Shown: positions 31,755 to 39,437 of the stretch, piece by piece
Layout: every line of letters begins with the position of its first letter
How positions within the stretch are numbered: position 1 is the stretch's first letter
NCBI GenBank assembly: GCA_050633265.1
Contig: JBOEGE010000010.1
Location: 19,360-83,359, forward strand
Source: JBLHZY01 sp050633265
Lineage (GTDB): Bacteria; Pseudomonadota; Alphaproteobacteria; Rhodobacterales; Rhodobacteraceae
DNA: 64,000 bases
Reading direction: 5' to 3'
Made by a program: the position numbers and the translations under genes
Notes under the pieces: generated by a model
Database searches by the model: none
What the model was told of the DNA's origin: nothing
The model's input: only the letters and a program-made list of their open reading frames with translations

Positions 31755-32266
31755 AGCAAAGACAGGCATATACACGGCGGCAATTTGGCGGCCTTCTGGG
31801 CGCAGGCCTGCTCCTTCCCAAGCCGGGCATGGCGCAAAGCCCTCGTGAAATCACATGGGATGATTTGATCCCTGCGGGCGTTCCTTATTCCGAGGTCATC
31901 GGCCAGGGCGATCTGGATGAAGAAAACGATAAATGGGCGCCAATCTTTGATGAAAACGGCGCCAAGTTGAACCTTGAGCTGGATGGCCAGAGGATCAAGA
32001 TGCCGGGCTATATCATCCCTTTGATAAGCGGTTCGGAAGGGGTTACGGAATTCGTTCTTGTGCCATATATGGGCGCTTGCATTCACGTCCCGCCGCCACC
32101 ACCCAACCAGCTTGTTTTCGTCACAACAACCGAGCCATGGCCCAGTGATCAGCTCTGGGATGCGATCTGGGTGACCGGGCTTTTGACGGCCAATATGCAA
32201 TCAACCTCCCTTGGCGATATTGGCTATGAAATAACAGCGAGCTCAATCGAGAAATACGAATGGTAA
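31751..32266 (+). CDS. DUF3299 exported protein of the zinc operon
   Basis: 171 residues. The N-terminus TRRQFGGLLGAGLLLPKPGMA has the twin-arginine pattern, so it is likely exported folded by Tat. The DUF3299 core is seen in ITWDDLIPAG, GQRIKMPGYIIPL and the PYMGACIHVPPPPPNQLVFV stretch, with a Cys-x-His pair that could hold metal. Proteins of this kind accompany ZrgA-type operons. The ATG at 31751 overlaps the permease stop; an upstream frame was rejected. Confidence 0.87.
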   Translation: MKQRQAYTRRQFGGLLGAGLLLPKPGMAQSPREITWDDLIPAGVPYSEVIGQGDLDEENDKWAPIFDENGAKLNLELDGQRIKMPGYIIPLISGSEGVTEFVLVPYMGACIHVPPPPPNQLVFVTTTEPWPSDQLWDAIWVTGLLTANMQSTSLGDIGYEITASSIEKYEW

Positions 32267-32267
32267 G

Positions 32268-32432
32268 CGCGGTAAGCCGCCAAAACTGTCAGAAAAACAG
32301 CAAGGTGAGCTGACCCGGACGCACGCGACCAAAGAACACGCCATCAGCGATCTGGCCAAGGTGGTCTCAGGCTCTGGGCCAGCCGTCTGCCAGACACTAT
32401 CTTGCGATCACAAACGCCGATCAGGTCAATAA
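32268..32432 (+). pseudogene. Remnant of a serine resolvase/invertase C-terminus
   Basis: Directly after the DUF3299 stop, one frame reads GKPPKLSEKQQGELTRTHAT, then AISDLAKVVSGSGPAVCQTL, which matches the helix-turn-helix tail of Hin/Tn3-type resolvases (commonly GRPPKLTEKQQ..., ISDLAELFSVSRPTVYR). The catalytic domain is absent and key arginine and tyrosine positions are changed, so it is a dead fragment of a mobile element. Confidence 0.7.
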
Positions 32433-32607
32433 GCTCATCAAAAGCGCCGTGGACGACAACACGCACCAAGCGCCCGGAAATCCTTGGCCGTCTATTTCGC
32501 CCCCAGCCGTAAGTGATCCCTAAAAGCCATTTCGAACCCGCGCCTTGGTGCTTACAGCATTGCCGTTGGCTGTATTGCTGGTATTTAGGGGGCGTTAGGA
32601 TTTACAG
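32433..32607. other. Spacer after the resolvase fragment
   Basis: No gene recognised. It probably holds further element debris and the promoter of the NADH dehydrogenase operon. A TATTTAGGGGGC string at 32582-32593 resembles the iterons near 26240 but is isolated. Confidence 0.4.
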
Positions 32608-33921
32608 ATGAATGATCAACCAATCCCAAGAATTGTTATCGTCGGCGGCGGGGCAGGGGGGCTGAACCTTGCCACAAGATTAAGCCGTTCCATGGGCCGC
32701 AAAAAGCTTGCGGATATCGTGCTTGTTGATGAAAACCTCTCGCATATCTGGAAGCCATCGCTTCATGAATTTGCAGCAGGCACGAAGGGCCCCGAAGCGG
32801 AAATCAGTTTTCTTGAGCACTCAAACCGCAATGGTTACAAATTCCGTCTCGGGCGCTTTGCAGGCATCGATTACCAAGGCCGCAAGGTCATGCTTGATCC
32901 GGTTGTAAGCGAAAACCAAGTCGCGCTTTCGCCTGCGCGGGCGGTTGCATATGATTTTTTGGTGCTTGCGATTGGCAGCCGCTCGAATGATTTTGGCACG
33001 CCGGGCGTTGCAGAACACTGTTTGTTTCTTGATACCCCAACCCAGGCCAAACGCCTTCAAACAGAGATTTTGAACCTATGCCTGCGCCTGGAAACGGGCG
33101 CGCTTGAAGGCAAAGGCAAAGCGGTGCGCATCGCGATTGTTGGCGGGGGTGCGACCGGGGTCGAATTGGCGGCTGAGTTGCGCGAGGCGACCGAGCAATT
33201 GGGCCGCAACGGCATCGAAAAGCTGCGCCTTCCTGATACGGTTTCCATCACGGTTATTGAAGGCGCGGATAGATTGGTTGCGGCGCTGCCAGTGGATATT
33301 TCCGAAAAGGTGCGCAAAGAGCTGTCGGCCTTGGATATAGATGTGCGATTGAATACCCGCGTAACAGGGGTTTCGGAAAAATCCATTGCATTGGGCGAAG
33401 ATGGCTTCTTGGATGCAGAGATCGTTGTTTGGGCCGCTGGCATCCGCAGCAATGAAGCTTTGGCATCCGCTGCGGATCTAGAAGTTGGCAGTCTTGGGCG
33501 ATTGAAAGTTAAGCCAACGCTGCAAACGACGCGCGATGATAATATCTTTGTTCTGGGGGATGCGGCCGATTGTTTTTGGCCCGAAAAAGACAGCCCATTG
33601 CCGCCGCGCGCGCAAGTCGCTTCCCAACAGGCGGTGTTTTTAGAAGGCCAGATCAAAAGAGCCGTGAGCGGGCACCCTCTCACCGCGTTTCGCTATACGG
33701 ATCGCGGCTCTTTGGTTGCGCTTAGCTCGAATGCCGCGATCGGATCATTGATGGGGCGGGCTCTTGGCACCATGACGATAAAAGGATGGCTTGCCCGGCG
33801 CGCCTATAAATATCTTCACTATCAGCATGAAGCTTCCATTCAGGGGCATTTCAGAGCATTGCTCCATACGGTCCTTGCCACGGCAATGCGGCGTGTCAGA
33901 CCACGATTGAAGTTACACTGA
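32608..33921 (+). CDS. ndh: Type II NADH dehydrogenase (NDH-2)
   Basis: 437 residues with two dinucleotide-binding folds: IVIVGGGAGGLNLATRL at residue 8 for FAD and IAIVGGGATGVELAAELRE near residue 173 for NADH. The IFVLGDAADC motif near residue 313 closes the FAD site, and AQVASQQAVFL follows as in NDH-2 enzymes. The C-terminal about 60 residues include a basic amphipathic tail that attaches to the inner membrane. The enzyme passes electrons from NADH to quinone without pumping protons. It is 7 bp ahead of bioM and may head the biotin-transporter operon. Confidence 0.9.
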   Translation: MNDQPIPRIVIVGGGAGGLNLATRLSRSMGRKKLADIVLVDENLSHIWKPSLHEFAAGTKGPEAEISFLEHSNRNGYKFRLGRFAGIDYQGRKVMLDPVVSENQVALSPARAVAYDFLVLAIGSRSNDFGTPGVAEHCLFLDTPTQAKRLQTEILNLCLRLETGALEGKGKAVRIAIVGGGATGVELAAELREATEQLGRNGIEKLRLPDTVSITVIEGADRLVAALPVDISEKVRKELSALDIDVRLNTRVTGVSEKSIALGEDGFLDAEIVVWAAGIRSNEALASAADLEVGSLGRLKVKPTLQTTRDDNIFVLGDAADCFWPEKDSPLPPRAQVASQQAVFLEGQIKRAVSGHPLTAFRYTDRGSLVALSSNAAIGSLMGRALGTMTIKGWLARRAYKYLHYQHEASIQGHFRALLHTVLATAMRRVRPRLKLH

Positions 33922-33928
33922 AGACAAG

Positions 33929-34690
33929 ATGAATATGGACCGCCGCAAATATTCCTCCAGCGCCGCCGTTGCCTCGACGCTCTCACTGGCCAATGTGGGC
34001 TACAGTGTTGATGGGTTTAAAATTCTAAGCGAGCTATCGTTTCAGACCGCATCGCATAGGGTAGGGATCGTTGGGCGCAATGGTTCGGGAAAATCGACGC
34101 TCGCGCGCCTTTTGGCCGGGTTGATTGCGCCGACAGAAGGCCGCATCGAAGTGAATGGGCGAAACCTTGCAAAAGATCGCAAAGCGGCATTGGGCGAAAT
34201 TGGCATTCTTTTCCAGAATCCAGATTATCAGATTATCTTCCCAACGGTTGAAGAAGAAATATCCTTTGGGCTGCGCCAACTGGGCAATTCCAAAGCCAAA
34301 GCGAAAACCAAAGCGCTTGAAACGCTTGCGGTCTTTTCAAAATCTCACTGGGCGGATGCGCATATCAGCAGGCTTTCGCACGGCCAGAAACATCTTGTTT
34401 GCCTGATGTCGGTTGTCGCGATGAAGCCCAAGGCCATCATTCTGGACGAGCCATTTACCGGGCTCGACATCCCGACAAAAGCTCAGTTGAACCGGTATCT
34501 TGCGCAGTATGACGGGACTTTGATCCATATTAGCCATGATCCTGAGGATTTGCAGCGCTATGATCATATCCTTTGGATGGAGCGCGGCGGGATCGCGCGC
34601 GCTGGTGAACCGGGCGATGTTTTGGCAGCCTATACCGCTGAGATGAATGCATTGGGAGGTTTGGATGATATCTCTGACCTCACCGGTTAA
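33929..34690 (+). CDS. bioM: Biotin ECF transporter ATPase BioM
   Basis: 253 residues, an energy-coupling-factor type ABC ATPase: Walker A GRNGSGKST near residue 48, Q-loop FQNPDYQIIFPTVEEEISFG typical of ECF/CbiO ATPases, signature LSHGQKHL and Walker B AIILDEPFTGLD. With BioN and BioY it drives biotin uptake across the inner membrane. Its 3' end overlaps bioN by 26 bp. The N-terminal about 15 residues are not conserved in type, so the true start may be a later codon. Confidence 0.9.
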   Translation: MNMDRRKYSSSAAVASTLSLANVGYSVDGFKILSELSFQTASHRVGIVGRNGSGKSTLARLLAGLIAPTEGRIEVNGRNLAKDRKAALGEIGILFQNPDYQIIFPTVEEEISFGLRQLGNSKAKAKTKALETLAVFSKSHWADAHISRLSHGQKHLVCLMSVVAMKPKAIILDEPFTGLDIPTKAQLNRYLAQYDGTLIHISHDPEDLQRYDHILWMERGGIARAGEPGDVLAAYTAEMNALGGLDDISDLTG

Positions 34691-35279
34691 AACCAAGGCG
34701 CATAGCTGGCCTGCCGGGGCGAAATTGTTTGGGCTTTGCGCCGTGACCATGATCCTATTTTTCGTTGAGAACCTGGCCCTGCAAGGCGCTTTCTTCGCGT
34801 TTGTTCTGATCCTCTATGGGCTGGCCGGGCGCAGGTTTTTCATTGCGGGGATGCGCCAGCTCAGGCTTCTTTGGCCCTTCGTTGTGATCGTTGGGATATG
34901 GCATGTTTGGACGGGTGATTATGGGGTCGGAGGGATTGTTATTCTGCGGCTTTTGTCTGCGGTTGCTTTTGCCAATCTCATAACGATGACGACCCGACTG
35001 TCAGATATGATTGATGTGCTGCGCGTTCTTACAGGCCCGCTTTCCCGGCTGGGATTAAGGGCAAATGTCTTGGAATTGGCGATTGCATTGGTCATAAGGC
35101 TCACACCTGTTCTTGTCCAAAAAGGAGCCTTGCTTTCCGAAGCTTGGAGGGCGCGCTCTCCAAGAAAAGCGGCTTGGCATATCATCTTACCTTTCACCGT
35201 GCTCGCGCTGGATGACGCGGATCACGTTGCAGAAGCTCTGCGCGCACGCGGTGGATTTGACTCATTGGAGAACATATAA
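34665..35279 (+). CDS. bioN: Biotin ECF transporter T-component BioN
   Basis: 204 residues with about five membrane helices. Two A-R-G/S-type coupling motifs near the C-terminus (EAWRARSPRKA and AEALRARGGF) are those by which T-components grip the ATPases. The ATG at 34665 follows GGGAGG, inside the end of bioM. It lies directly before bioY with no gap, so the three genes form one transporter. Confidence 0.9.
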   Translation: MISLTSPVKTKAHSWPAGAKLFGLCAVTMILFFVENLALQGAFFAFVLILYGLAGRRFFIAGMRQLRLLWPFVVIVGIWHVWTGDYGVGGIVILRLLSAVAFANLITMTTRLSDMIDVLRVLTGPLSRLGLRANVLELAIALVIRLTPVLVQKGALLSEAWRARSPRKAAWHIILPFTVLALDDADHVAEALRARGGFDSLENI

Positions 35280-35843
35280 ATGGAAAAAAACGTCGCCATG
35301 ATCGCGCTCTTTGCGGCTTTGATCGCAGCGCTTGGGCTGATCCCGAAAATCACACTTGGGTTTGGGGTGCCGATCACCGCCCAAAGCTTAGGGGTCATGC
35401 TCTGCGGGAGTGTTCTGGGCGCAAAACGCGGCGGTTTGGCGGTTTTGTTGTTCCTGTTGCTCGTGGCGATCGGTTTGCCGCTGCTTTCGGGCGGAAGAGG
35501 GGGGCTTGGCCTGTTTGTATCCCCCACGGCAGGCTTTCTGTTTGGCTGGCCGGTTGCGGCCTTTGTCACGGGGTGGATTGTTGAGAATTGGCGGGGCGCG
35601 CCCCTTGCGCTTGTTGCCGGTCTTGCCTCGGTCGTTGGCTGTATTGTTGTGATGTATATCTTTGGGATTGTTGGGCTGTCTTTGGCGCTTGAGAAATCGT
35701 TGAGCCAAGCTGCACTGCTTGTAACGGCTTTCATTCCCGGGGATATTATCAAGGCGGTCATCGCCGGATTGCTCACCGCGGCCCTTGCCAAGGCGCGCCC
35801 CGCGAGCATTTTATCGCGCGCTGGAAAGAGCGATGCGGTCTGA
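35280..35843 (+). CDS. bioY: Biotin-binding S-component BioY
   Basis: 187 residues with six hydrophobic helices, the substrate-capture subunit of the biotin ECF transporter. Family features: VPITAQSLGVMLCGSVLGAKRG near residue 30, GGRGGLGLFVSPTAGFLFGW near 80, and FIPGDIIKAVIAG near the C-terminus. It binds biotin with high affinity in the inner membrane. Its last 11 bp overlap the nitroreductase gene. Confidence 0.93.
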   Translation: MEKNVAMIALFAALIAALGLIPKITLGFGVPITAQSLGVMLCGSVLGAKRGGLAVLLFLLLVAIGLPLLSGGRGGLGLFVSPTAGFLFGWPVAAFVTGWIVENWRGAPLALVAGLASVVGCIVVMYIFGIVGLSLALEKSLSQAALLVTAFIPGDIIKAVIAGLLTAALAKARPASILSRAGKSDAV

Positions 35844-36531
35844 GTTCAAAGACCTCTTGGCAAGGCGCAGATCGATCCGGGCCTTCACCGGTGATCGGGT
35901 TGATCGCGCCACATTAGAGCGCATCCTTATGGCCGCGCGCCAAGCGCCAAGCGGTGCAAACCTGCAACCGGGCAAATTCCATGTCCTGACAGGGCCGGCG
36001 CTGAACCGTCTCAAAGCGCGGCTTACGCTTGCTATGGAGCGGGATGAACCAATGGGTAGCGAGTATTCTTATTTCCCGGATAAGATGTCCGCTGAGCTAA
36101 AAGAACGCCAGCGCCGGGCCGGGTTTGCGCTTTATGAGGCTCTGGGAATTCAGCGGCGAGATGTTGAAGGAAGGCGCGCCCAGTTTGCCAAAAACTACGC
36201 CTTTTTTGACGCGCCAGTTGGGATCATAGCCACCATTGATCGCGATATGGGCAAGGGCTGTTTTATGGATTTGGGCATGTCCATTATGGCGCTTTTGCTA
36301 AGTGTTGAGGCAGAGGATCTTGGGGCAACGGGGATCGGGGCCCTTGCGAATTATGGTGCGATTGTTCACGCGCATCTTGGCCTGCCCGCGGGGGAAATGG
36401 TTGTTTGCGGAATTGCCCTAGGGGTGCCAGATCACAAGGCGCGGGTGAACCAATTTCGCACAGAGCGCCAAGAGCTTGCAGACTTCACAACATTTGCCGG
36501 GTTTGATGATGAAGACCCGGCCGCATCCTGA
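35833..36531 (+). CDS. Nitroreductase-family flavoprotein
   Basis: 232 residues. The N-terminal RRSIRAFTGDRVDRATLERIL and ARQAPSGANLQPG segments bind FMN in this family, as does LGATGIGALANYGA near residue 175. Such proteins reduce nitro groups, quinones or other substrates with NAD(P)H. It starts inside the end of bioY, so it belongs to the biotin-uptake operon. Whether it acts on a biotin-related compound is unknown. It converges with the thiolase-like gene. Confidence 0.88.
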   Translation: MRSEFKDLLARRRSIRAFTGDRVDRATLERILMAARQAPSGANLQPGKFHVLTGPALNRLKARLTLAMERDEPMGSEYSYFPDKMSAELKERQRRAGFALYEALGIQRRDVEGRRAQFAKNYAFFDAPVGIIATIDRDMGKGCFMDLGMSIMALLLSVEAEDLGATGIGALANYGAIVHAHLGLPAGEMVVCGIALGVPDHKARVNQFRTERQELADFTTFAGFDDEDPAAS

Positions 36532-36542
36532 TCAATCGGCCC

Positions 36543-37643
36543 TTAAGGCTCAAGCACAACGGCGGTGCCTAACCCGCCAGCCGCCGCAATCGCCATAAGG
36601 CCATATCCGCCTCTTGAATTCATCTGATGAAAAAGCTGGGCCGCAAGAACTGCCCCAGAGGCCCCAATTGGATGGCCGCGGGCAAGCGCTCCGCCCCAAA
36701 GATTGACGACAGAGGGATCAATTTCTGCGCCCTCTTGGCAAGCAATCGCCTGAACCGCGAAAGCCTCCATTATTTCCGCTGTTGTGATGTCTTTTGGCTG
36801 AAGCTGCGCGGCTGCAAGCGCCTGTTGAATGGCCAGAACCGGCGCCAATCCCGGCATTTCGGGATCATCGCCCAATGTGCAGCCCGCGCGCAAACGGGGC
36901 CCATCAAGCCCGCGCTTTGCCGCCCATTGCGCAGAGGCCATAACCACAAATGCCGCGCCGTCTGCCGCCACTGCCATATTTGCAGCCGTTATATCGCCGC
37001 AGACAACGCCCGCTTTTTTGCAATGTTTGTCAGACAGTTGGCGGGTAAAACTGTCGATACTCTGGCCCTGCATTTCAACGATATGAGGGCGGGGGGCGCG
37101 CGCTGCATTGGCATGGCTTTGGATGGCCCATGCGTCTTGGTCCGCGCGCGAGATATTGAGGCGCTTGGCGAGAAGATCTGCGGCTTGCGCCATGTCAGGA
37201 TCGCGGTCTTCCCAAGGCGTAAACCGAGCCTGAAAATACTGAACGGGCGCGCGGCCATCGGCAAAGGTTTTGAACCGCAGCGGTTGCCTGGAATAGCTTT
37301 CGGCCCCGCCTGCGATAACAAGGTTGCAGCGGCCCGAGCGAATGAGAGCATCGCCAATCAAAAGAGCATCGAGCCCGCCGACACATTGGCGATCAAACGA
37401 CAGCCCCGCCACCCGATTTGGCAGATTGGCTTTCAGCGCGATGATGCGCGCAGGGTTGCCGCCACCACCCAGCGAATTGGCAACGATGAGCTCATCAATA
37501 TCCGCATGAGAGACGCCAGCATCCGCCATCGCCGCGATCAAGACCGGGGCCGCGAGCTCTTCGATCGACAGTTGCGACAAGGCTCCGTTGCGCGGTGCAA
37601 TTGGGCTGCGCCTTGCCGAGAGTATAAGAGAAGGCCCCGTCAT
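36543..37643 (-). CDS. Thiolase-like protein lacking the C-terminal catalytic cysteine
   Basis: 366 residues of the thiolase fold. The acylated cysteine is kept (Cys87 in DRQCVGGLDA) and so is the histidine motif ARGHPIGASGA near residue 325. But the usual C-x-G-G-G-x-G near the end reads AIAAAGGLGTA, with alanine (about residue 353) in place of the second catalytic cysteine, and NEAF reads MEAF. It may therefore be a condensing enzyme or use another proton donor. It follows the acyl-CoA ligase gene with a 4-bp overlap. Its position facing bioMNY suggests a link to biotin or pimelate-type precursors, which is only inference. Confidence 0.85.
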   Translation of the reverse strand: MTGPSLILSARRSPIAPRNGALSQLSIEELAAPVLIAAMADAGVSHADIDELIVANSLGGGGNPARIIALKANLPNRVAGLSFDRQCVGGLDALLIGDALIRSGRCNLVIAGGAESYSRQPLRFKTFADGRAPVQYFQARFTPWEDRDPDMAQAADLLAKRLNISRADQDAWAIQSHANAARAPRPHIVEMQGQSIDSFTRQLSDKHCKKAGVVCGDITAANMAVAADGAAFVVMASAQWAAKRGLDGPRLRAGCTLGDDPEMPGLAPVLAIQQALAAAQLQPKDITTAEIMEAFAVQAIACQEGAEIDPSVVNLWGGALARGHPIGASGAVLAAQLFHQMNSRGGYGLMAIAAAGGLGTAVVLEP

Positions 37644-38938
37644 CGCTTGGCAATCCGTTCTTTGAGAGCGGGCAGGTCTGGTTTACCGGAAGGGAGCAGA
37701 GGAAGCTTTGAAATGGCCCAAACCTCCTTGGGAACATAGGGCGCACCCAGCATATTTCGGCAATGTTGGCGCAGGGTCGCAGGGCTTACCTCTAACGAAG
37801 GGGCCACGATGAAGCAAATCGCGCGATGCCCTCGCTTTTCATCCGGGATGGTCACAACCGCGCAGTCTTCTACATTGGGCAGCGATAAAACAGCGGCTTC
37901 AATCGCCTCGGGATGAACATTCACATCCGAAATGGTAACCATCCGATCGGCGCGCCCTTTCAAGAACAGGTAACCTGCGGCATCTTGATAGCCAATCTCG
38001 CCGCTGCACACAAACCCATCAGAATCGATGGGCATTGGGGTTTTCTGATCGGTATATCCCTCAAACAGATAGGGGCTTTTCACAAAGATTTCGCCCGCAT
38101 CCGCGCTCTGCTCCTGCCGCTGCCCAGCCAATCGCAGCTGCACCTTGGGGTAGGGTCGCCCAACAGAGCCAGGCGGGGTGCTGGCATCTGCAATGGTCAC
38201 AAAACTTGTTTCGCTTGTGCCGTAGAATTGGATGATTTCGGCCTTCGGAAAGAGATGCGCAAGGCGATTTTTGGCGGGCTCAGTCAACATTCCGCCCCCA
38301 ACAAAGACAATGCGCATCCCATTCAGGAGGGCAGGGCTCACCGCATGTTGCGCGGCGGTGTTGAGGCTCTCAAGCTGGGTCGGAGTTGCGTAAAGCACAG
38401 TGGCGCAGAGGTCGGCCAAGGCTTGAAGTTGCCGCTTGGGCGGGTGCCCAGACAAGACACAAAGATCGGCGCCGATATGAAGCGCCTCCAAGGCCGCAAA
38501 CAGGCTTAACGAATGGCCCAACGATCCTAACACAGCATAAACATCGGATGGGCCAGCCTTAAAATGCTGTTGTGTGATTTCAAAGCTGCGGATCCACGAA
38601 CTGGGGCGACGGCGAATTGTTTTGGGGCGCCCGGTGCTGCCCGATGTCTCGCATTCGAGCCATTGCGCCGCGCCGTTGCGGATCTCGATCGGGTTGGACC
38701 CTCGTTGAGAGGCGCGGATGCTCGCTTCGCTCTCCACCCCCTGAACAAGCGCAACAACACCCGGCGCGTTTGGCGTCAGAATGACGCTGTAGCGATTGCG
38801 AGAGAATCTGCGATCCGAGGTCATTTGCCACATCCAAACGGTCTTTTCTTTTGGAAGCCGTGCGGGTTCATAGCGCGTATTGCCCAAGGAAGGCGCTGTG
38901 AAGCTGGGCCTCTGGGCAAGAAGGCGGAGAAAATTCAT
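37640..38938 (-). CDS. AMP-forming acyl-CoA synthetase/ligase
   Basis: 432 residues, shorter at the N-terminus than usual (about 500). The ATP-binding ETSGSTGRPKTIRR is near residue 97, QFYGTSETSFVTI near 240, and SGEIGYQDAAGYLFLKGR near 320, with a C-terminal lysine in LPSGKPDL near 420 that in this superfamily completes adenylation. It activates a carboxylic acid to its CoA ester through an acyl-AMP. It overlaps the thiolase-like gene by 4 bp, so the two should work in sequence. The acid is unknown. Confidence 0.87.
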   Translation of the reverse strand: MNFLRLLAQRPSFTAPSLGNTRYEPARLPKEKTVWMWQMTSDRRFSRNRYSVILTPNAPGVVALVQGVESEASIRASQRGSNPIEIRNGAAQWLECETSGSTGRPKTIRRRPSSWIRSFEITQQHFKAGPSDVYAVLGSLGHSLSLFAALEALHIGADLCVLSGHPPKRQLQALADLCATVLYATPTQLESLNTAAQHAVSPALLNGMRIVFVGGGMLTEPAKNRLAHLFPKAEIIQFYGTSETSFVTIADASTPPGSVGRPYPKVQLRLAGQRQEQSADAGEIFVKSPYLFEGYTDQKTPMPIDSDGFVCSGEIGYQDAAGYLFLKGRADRMVTISDVNVHPEAIEAAVLSLPNVEDCAVVTIPDEKRGHRAICFIVAPSLEVSPATLRQHCRNMLGAPYVPKEVWAISKLPLLPSGKPDLPALKERIAKR

Positions 38939-39437
38939 CTGGCATAAGCGGCGGTCCCATTAGTTCTTTACGCTTGCTGCCAAGATTTCAGGCCCATTCC
39001 GCCCTTGATCGAAGCCATTCAGCCCCGCGCTGAAACAGCACTTCTTTATAGAGATATTCAAGATTTTCAAATTTAATTCATGGCGCTTTGGCTGTCTGAC
39101 ATAAGTTGAGCAATCTCTAAAGGCGCGCGCTGTGTATCAACTGTAATTTAACATAAGATAGATTATCCGCATTAAAGGCCAGCTGCTGCGGGCGCAAAAC
39201 ATGATCGTAAGGCCGCCGGCGCCGCGCAGTAGATGAGGGCAGAACGGCGCCGGGACGGTTTGCCAAGGTGTGATTGAGCAAGTCAAATAATGGCGCGCGC
39301 TATAGGTATTCCATCCCCCAGCACGGCCAAAGTTGCCGATCATTTCCGCTTACTTACCAACACCCGCTGGCACGGTTTCCGATATGGCACACACAAGCGG
39401 AATTCGCACCGGCGGCTGCTGGTGGTTGGCTGCGCAT
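38939..39437. other. 500-bp intergenic region
   Basis: No convincing gene. It holds the acyl-CoA ligase promoter, an AT-rich patch near 39050-39110 and a 9-bp inverted repeat CCGGCGCCG (39216-39224) with CGGCGCCGG (39245-39253), which may end transcription from the kinase gene side. No T stretch follows it. Confidence 0.4.

Noticed and set aside
32582..32593. TATTTAGGGGGC string as a second iteron site
   Set aside because: A single isolated copy far from the initiator; probably chance or debris.
39216..39253. 9-bp inverted repeat as terminator
   Set aside because: The loop is 20 nt and no T stretch follows on either strand, so it is only mentioned in the intergenic note.
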